From assembly GCA_028583415.1 (NCBI GenBank), contig CM053269.1:28524254-28588253 (forward strand): 64,000 nt of DNA, read 5' to 3'. Positions 58,057 to 64,000 of the stretch are shown here, piece after piece. Positions within the stretch are counted from its first letter, which is position 1. Each line of letters starts with the position of its first letter. Source of the stretch: Protea cynaroides (lineage: Eukaryota > Streptophyta > Magnoliopsida > Proteales > Proteaceae). The notes below the pieces were generated by a model. That model made no database searches. It was not told the DNA's origin and saw only the letters and a list, made by a program, of their open reading frames with translations. A program made the translations under genes and the position numbers.

Positions 58057-60106
58057 TGTTGAGCCTTAATTGACACAGAGAAGGGGGTGAATAAGTGTAT
58101 TAAAATTTCTTTCTTTAAAATTTCTCTGCTGCCCAGAGTTGATGGAGAATACACGGTCACGCACACAAGCGTATGCAAATCTACCTTGCTACCACTCAGT
58201 GGCCAGGTGTAATAGATTTGTACACCCATTCTGTAATCCATTCCACGCATTTCACAAGACATAGAAAAATGCACAATCCACAATACAAAGATATTACGTA
58301 GTTTACTAATACAGTGTGTGATGGCTAGTCCATAGAGTAATGTCCAACGAGCTTCGTATATACACGATACACTTTTTTTAATCCTTTTTACATGACAAGG
58401 GTTCCTACCCTATGTTTTCCTAGCATAACTGAGAGGGTGCAATATTGCCAGGGTTCAAGCAACTACAACTACCAGTGTCCAGTATCCACTGAACACATTA
58501 ATTTCCAAGTAATTTTTTGGGCTTATATCATGCCCTACAATGCAATCCTAAACTAGCTAGGTATTTAACAATATACACCTAAGCTATCATATCCTAATTT
58601 GGTAAGCAATGAAAAATACAAAGTTGAGAGACTCTCACAACCAATGTTTTCATATGTTCAGAAATGATTCTGACATTTCCAATGGTCCATTGGAACTTTC
58701 AACAACCCCCAAGGTTGGGGGAACTTGATTCTTCAAGTAAACCTAATGAACACTTCATCTCTTTCTTCTCTAATTCAAAATCTCACCATTAAAGATTCAT
58801 AAAAGCTCCCCATCAATCCTCAAGACCTTAACACACCATTAATCAACAAAAGGGTACATTGGAAGGTGAGTTAATGCATATTGAAAGCTTCCTCCACACA
58901 TCAAAATCATTCACTCCCACTTTTTTCGTTTTTTGCTATTTTTTCCACCAAAACTCAACATTCCCAGCAACTTCTTCATTTAAAAACAAGAACACCGGTT
59001 CTTGAACAGTTCGATTTGGACATCAGATAGCCAAGTTATGGCCATTCAAAGATTGGCCAGTAACTTTAATTCAAATAAAATCATTTTATGGACTACCATG
59101 CACCTACGCGACATTGGATTACATCGTCGCTGACACATCCGATTCGTTGTCAAGATTGATCTGTCTGCTCCATAATCTCCACTAATGGTTGTTAGAAACA
59201 ACTAAAAAAGTGGGTCCCTATTGATTGTCAGATCTGCTTAATTGCGTCAGCAATGATCATGTTTTCTCTTGGCCGTTGGATCAACTTCCATACCGTTGCC
59301 GCGCTATACGCACGACATACCTTATCGCTGATATACTTCAGAATGATGCGATGCACACTATCAAGTTGTGTCTACAATGGTACGCCTTGCAGGAGCATCT
59401 CGGTCGGTCCACCAAGATGCCCGCTATTTTTATGACTATCAAATTTGGATTGAGCTGATGTGGCACATCTATGACCGCTCGATTGGTCTTTCAAAAAAGT
59501 TTTGATAATTACAACTCTGCCCTTCCCACTTTAGATAATAATAATTAAGCCCTTTAATTATATTTATAGTGTAAACCCTAGTAATCTCACTAACCAGTAG
59601 TAGGGTCTGGTTTTTGAAACTTTTCATCTGTTCCAATGGAATCGCGATATCTCCCTCATCTGATATCGGATTGAGTGATTGCAATCCTATTGCGAAGCCA
59701 ACTCGATGATCTACATCTTTCCACTATGTTTCTTTTCATGACACTACTATAGGACCCACCAAAATCAACCTGAAAGCAACTTTAAAACAAACCTGAGAAT
59801 CCAGACCTAAAACTTTTCGTACATGTGCACTGAAACTCCCGCACATTGCCAATCATCTTAGTGCGGCTTAGAACAATGCATAATTAATGTAGAGCTTGAT
59901 TGAACGACTAGGTTCACTGCTAGGCCTTGTCAATCACTCCATAGAAGTTGTAAAACATGCTAACTCATGCTCGGACTGTTGAACACATCCCATTGCCTGC
60001 TCACCTCTTGCACTTGCACTGACATTATTTCTCCTCATTTCTCTATCTTTATGCTCAACTACTGCCACATCAATAAAGTTGCCAACAATTAAACAAATGA
60101 CCAACA
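58057..60106 (-). repeat. 3' LTR of a SIRE-like copia element
   Basis: About 2050 bp; in minus sense it starts TGTTGGTCATTTG at 60106, right after the polypurine-rich CCAAAAGGGGAGAT, and ends ...GGCTCAACA at 58057. The left end is set by the TG...CA rule and by the ttattcaccccctt word often seen near copia LTR ends, so it is less certain than the right end. No gene inside. Confidence 0.6.
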
Positions 60107-60385
60107 ATCTCCCCTTTTGGAATTGTTGGCAACTCACTTCTCATAAGGATGCTCTCTCCCCCTTTAACAATAAGTACAAAGGGATCAGGCCGCGTAGGGG
60201 TGCCTACCGCATCTTCCCTATTCTATGGGCTCTCCAAAAACCATATAACTCATCATTTTCTTTTCATCAGAAAGATGACCATGGACTCCCCTTGAGTTTG
60301 ACACTAGGAGCAAAAAGATGGCAATAAAAAAACCGCTCCCTTTCACTCCAAGCTCCTCAGTACTTGGGGAGGATAACACTCCCAA
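60107..60385 (-). other. Copia 3' untranslated region and polypurine tract
   Basis: Between the pol stop and the LTR. The tract AAAAGGGGAGA (complement of 60109-60119) precedes the LTR start. Confidence 0.7.
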
Positions 60386-60931
60386 CTACTGCCTCAAATA
60401 CTCGAACTGTTCCTTGGGAAGTGGCTTTGTAAAGATGTTAATCGGCTGCTCTATAGTTGGAATGAATTCTAGCTGAGCTGCTCTTTTAGCTACCTTATCT
60501 CTCAAGAAGTGATACCAGATGGCTAAGTATTTTGTCTTGGAGTGCATCACTGGGTTCTTGAAAATATTTATAGCACTTGTGTTATCACAGAATAATGAAA
60601 TAGGCTTGCTCAACTCAATGCCTAAATCTTTCAACATCTGATTCATCCATAGAACTTGAATGCAACATGAAGTGGCCGCTATGTATTCTACCTTTGCTGT
60701 AGACAAGGACACCGAATCCTGTTTCTTACTTTGCCAAGCCACCAAATTTCTGCCAAGATAGAAGGCATCTCTATTAGTACTCCTCCTATCATTAACACAT
60801 CCTACCCAATCAACATCTGAGTAGGATGACAAACCAATAACCTTGTTTTTTGCATACAAAAGACCATACTCCATGGTCCCCTTCAAGTATCTGAAGATCC
60901 TCTTCATAGCTACCACATGTGTTTCCTTTGG
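60386..60931 (-). pseudogene. Copia RNase H domain (3' end of pol)
   Basis: Open frame reading KETHVVAMKRIFRYLKGTME, SSYSDVDWVGCVNDRRSTNR, AWQSKKQDSVSLSTAKVEYI, LWMNQMLKDLGIELSKPISL, FCDNTSAINIFKNPVMHSKT, INIFTKPLPKEQFEYLR. The RNase H active-site Asp of SDVDW and of FCDNTSA are present. The wording fits the SIRE/Tork group. The upstream pol is cut off at 60931 by a family-G LTR; the rest would lie beyond the window. Confidence 0.9.
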
Positions 60932-63225
60932 TGCAAGAACCACACTCTATTAATCCGGTCTAACCTTGATGTGCTAGGTCTTCCCATCATAGCTAGATCG
61001 AGTGGACCAACCGTATGAAGGAACCACGAGGCCAAGTAAGGGAATCGACCCAAAAATAGTTAAATTGGATTGTGTGATCGACTACCTGGGCTTGTGTGGT
61101 TGACCACTCAATTAACAAAGAGACCATAGTTAAAATAGGTCGTGTGGTCGACACTTTTGAGGGATGTGGTTGACGAATTTTGCGACCACACAGTTGATCG
61201 CAAGTTGCCAGATCAGACTCTATGATTTGGAAACTTTTCAAATCTTAGGAGATTTCTTTCCTAATTGTAGGAGGACTCTATATGGAGAGTTTCTCTCTCT
61301 ATATAAGGACATCCCTCTACCCTCTCTTACTCTTTGGATCAATCTCAAACCCTAAACCTAAGAGAAGAGAGAGGAAGAGAAAGAGAAGAAGATTTGGAGA
61401 GGAAAGCTTGGAGAAGGTTTTGCAAAGCTACAAACTTAAGGTATGAGCAACTGTCCTATAGGGTGTCACATAAGATGGGAGTTTCCATGGTAAATTGAGA
61501 TGTTGAACCAACGTAAATTTCGACCATGGGATTCCCTAAGAAAGTCTCAAAGAAAAATCATGGAGAATAAGTTAGGATAAATAGCTATGTAAAAACTATG
61601 ATTTAATGGCCATAGAATGACTATAGGATGAAACCTAGTGGTGAGCCGAGAAATTGACTCAGGAAAAACATGGATTGAAGACCAAAGACTAACCAAACTT
61701 TGTGTGGTCGCATGACACATAACCATAAAGTTGACCACAGCTATTAGGGAAGTTTCTCAGAAATCGTGTAGTCGCATGCTGTAGTCGCATGTAGCACGAC
61801 CATAGGGTCGACCGTATAGTCTGTGGTCAACATAAATATGAGACCACAGAGTTGACCAATCAACTAGAAAAGGGCTCCATTTCGATTTTCGACTACTGTA
61901 ACTTAGTACAATCAAACCCTAATGTAAATCCATAAATTTTTTAGGTTTATAATTAATTCAAAGTGACATCCAAGGCTTAAAAGAAGATTGCATATTGTTT
62001 ACAGGTGAGAAAACAAGACCTAAACTAAAAGGCTAATAATAAGCTATCCTTTTATTCTATTTTTCTGTTATCAAATATGATGTCATGCCTTGTATGATTG
62101 TTTGTGCATCTCACATGTCATCTAATATTTGTTATATATCTGCTCATGCATATTTAATTTTGTTCATTTATGATATGATGATGATGCTCGAGATAGGCAT
62201 GTGCTTGTGTATGTGGTTGGCTTGTTGAATGTCAGTAGAGCATCAGGGGGGAGGACTTGGCACTGTGGTTCATCCCACCAGATTGTAGCTCTATCTCTAC
62301 TCATTCTTATCCACTGACATTGTCGTATCACCGTTACCTTAGTGGAACTATTATGCTGTAGGGCGTCAGGGAGAGAATGCGGCCATGGTTCATCCTGATC
62401 GGCAGACTCTAGCTCTATCTCTATGGGCATCTTGAGGGATGCTGGGGTAAGGCCTTGGATACAAATTGTGATGATATCTGGGATTGATTAGTTACGAGCC
62501 CAGTTTGCAAGCCCTCGCCAGCAGGGGCTTACGTGTTGGTATGGGTAGGGCATCAGGGGAAGTGTTTGCAGTGTGTGATCTAGACACTTTAGCTCTATCT
62601 CTATTCCATGGTGGGTGCATGTGGGACGGCAATGGTATGTGAACCATTAGGCGTATACACACACTCATGTATAAAGGTGTGATGGCTGTCAATCCTTTCT
62701 ATAGCACAGCTGGAAACCTAAACCAGACTAAAGATATAAATATGACTGCATATATATGTTTGTGCATTGTTTTGTTTACTCACTGAGTCGTGATGTGTGC
62801 TTATCTTTCGACGTCATATATTTTTAGTTGATGATGCAGGTACCACAATGGAGGACTATATGAATGCGTCATCGTAAGGACACGTTATGGCTATAGACGT
62901 ACAACCAGTGGAAGACGCGCATGATCCTTCATGTGAGTGCTTCCAATGTATTTTTGAGTAGTTATTTACAATTAAGTTTTGAAACTTGTAATAGATTATT
63001 TACTTTATGTTTTGAGTTAATTGGAGATAATTGGATTTAAATTTATTTATCATGTTAGATCTCAGTTCATTATTAATATGACTTTCGCTATTTATATTAT
63101 TACCTCTGATTATGTTGTGAAAGATGAATCTGGTTTGGATTGTTGGCATGGTCTTTACGAAATCCTGGTTGAACCGTTGGTTCTTATAATGGTTCATCAC
63201 CCTACTGGTTAGTCCAGAATTGGGG
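60932..63225 (+). repeat. Family-G LTR interrupting the copia pol
   Basis: 2294 bp. Start worn (TGCAAGAACCACACTCTA against the usual TGTAAGACCCGCACTCTA). GTCGAC cluster 1 about 61075-61200, TATA CTATATAAGG at 61299-61308, caaaccctaaacctaag at about 61347, cluster 2 about 61690-61860, three gagatagagcta subrepeats on the opposite strand (about 62290-62605). The end reads gtccagaattggggt and is directly followed by the next LTR; the last six bases (gtgaca) are missing. Confidence 0.85.
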
Positions 63226-64000
63226 TTGTAAGACTTGCACTCTACTAACCCGGTCTAACCATGACATGTCAGGTCTTCCCATCATAACCGAATCGAGTGG
63301 ACCAATCATATGAAGAAACCACAAGGCCAGGTAAGGGAATCAATCCAAAAATAGTTAAATTGGATTGTGTGGTCGACTACCTGAGCTTGTGTGGTCGACC
63401 ACTCAATTAATAAAGAGACCACAATCAAAATAGTTCGTGTGGTCGACACTTTTGAGGGGGGTGGTCGACGAATTTTGCTACCATATAGTCGACCACACGT
63501 TGCCAGATCAGACTCTGTGATTTGAAGATTTGAAGTTTCAAATCTTAGGAGATCTCTTTCCTAATTGTAGGACTCTATATGGAGAGTTTCTCTCTATATA
63601 GAGGATGTCCCTCTACCATCTCTCACTCTTTTGGATCAATCTCAAACCCTAAATCTAAGAGAGAAAGAGAGAGGAAGAGAAGGAGAAGAAGATTTGGAGA
63701 GGAAAGCTTGGTGAAGGTTTTGCAGAGAAGAGTTCTATCTCTCTACAATAAGTTTAAGGTATGAGCAACTTGTCTCTGTAGAGGTAGATCACATAGGATA
63801 GGAGTTTCCATGGTAAATTGAGATGTTGAACCAATGTAAATTTCGACCATGGGATTCCCTAAGCAAGTCTCAAAGGAAAATCAAAGAGAATAGATTAGGG
63901 TAAATAGCTATGTAAAAACTATGATTTAATGACCATAGAATGACTATAGGATGAACTCGAGTGGTGAGCTGAGAAATCAACTCAGGAAGAACACGGATTG
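63226..64000 (+). repeat. Second family-G LTR, directly abutting (runs off the window)
   Basis: Starts TGTAAGACTTGCACTCTA with no internal element sequence between it and the previous LTR. Very similar to 60932 onward: cluster 1 has GTGGTCGAC at 63369, 63391 (perfect GTGGTCGACCAC), 63439 and 63461, and GTCGACCAC at 63488. TATA-like ctctatatagagg at about 63593. caaaccctaaatctaag at about 63645. Confidence 0.85.

Overview
This is a plant (angiosperm) nuclear window. It holds one intact-looking spliced gene, GT-AG introns, AT-rich intergenic DNA, plant-type MITEs and Au-type SINE remnants, and a dense nest of LTR retrotransposons of typically plant lineages: Tekay/Del-type chromovirus, Athila-type Ty3/gypsy, SIRE/Tork-like and other Ty1/copia. 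The species cannot be told from the sequence. A 500-base run of N (26419-26918) marks an assembly gap of unknown true size.

The one clearly functional gene is a HAK/KUP/KT potassium transporter of the HAK5-like group on the minus strand (53835 down to 50264). I reconstruct nine exons, all with GT-AG introns and consistent phase, giving about 776 residues, close to Arabidopsis HAK5. A roughly 280-bp MITE sits about 125 bp upstream of its ATG, and a related MITE lies about 3.6 kb beyond its 3' end.

Layout, left to right. 1-2675: LTR (family H), right end inside the window. 2676-8750: decayed minus-strand gypsy element F. 8758-13639: truncated minus-strand Athila-type element E, cut by a family-G LTR at 13640. 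14963-17392: remnant of a hAT transposon (BED finger plus DUF659). 17393-19730: solo family-G LTR. 19731-22921 and 27101-27605: plus-strand gypsy D, split by Athila-type element C (22922-27100, 5-bp duplication TACAT). 27612-42672: stacked LTRs; a plus-strand family-G LTR (from 30847) is split by chromovirus A (32195-41707, 5-bp duplication ATAGG). 42673-46250: gene-like fragment, small solo LTR (family I), deleted copia J. 46250-50060: quiet AT-rich DNA with a MITE and a decayed plastid-type tRNA-Arg. 50264-53835: the HAK gene. 53960-58050: MITE, SINE remnants and a second family-I solo LTR. 58057-60931: 3' end of a SIRE-like copia. 60932-64000: two family-G LTRs directly abutting.

The least explained signal is in the family-G LTRs (about 2.3 kb, start TGTAAGACC, end GGGTGTGACA). 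Each carries two clusters of a palindromic motif around GGTCGACC or GGTCGCA, one upstream of the conserved TATA box and one in the transcribed part. The motif differs between subfamilies while the cluster positions stay the same. Apart from the HAK gene nothing here appears able to make a full protein; the transposon reading frames carry stops, frameshifts and lost catalytic residues.
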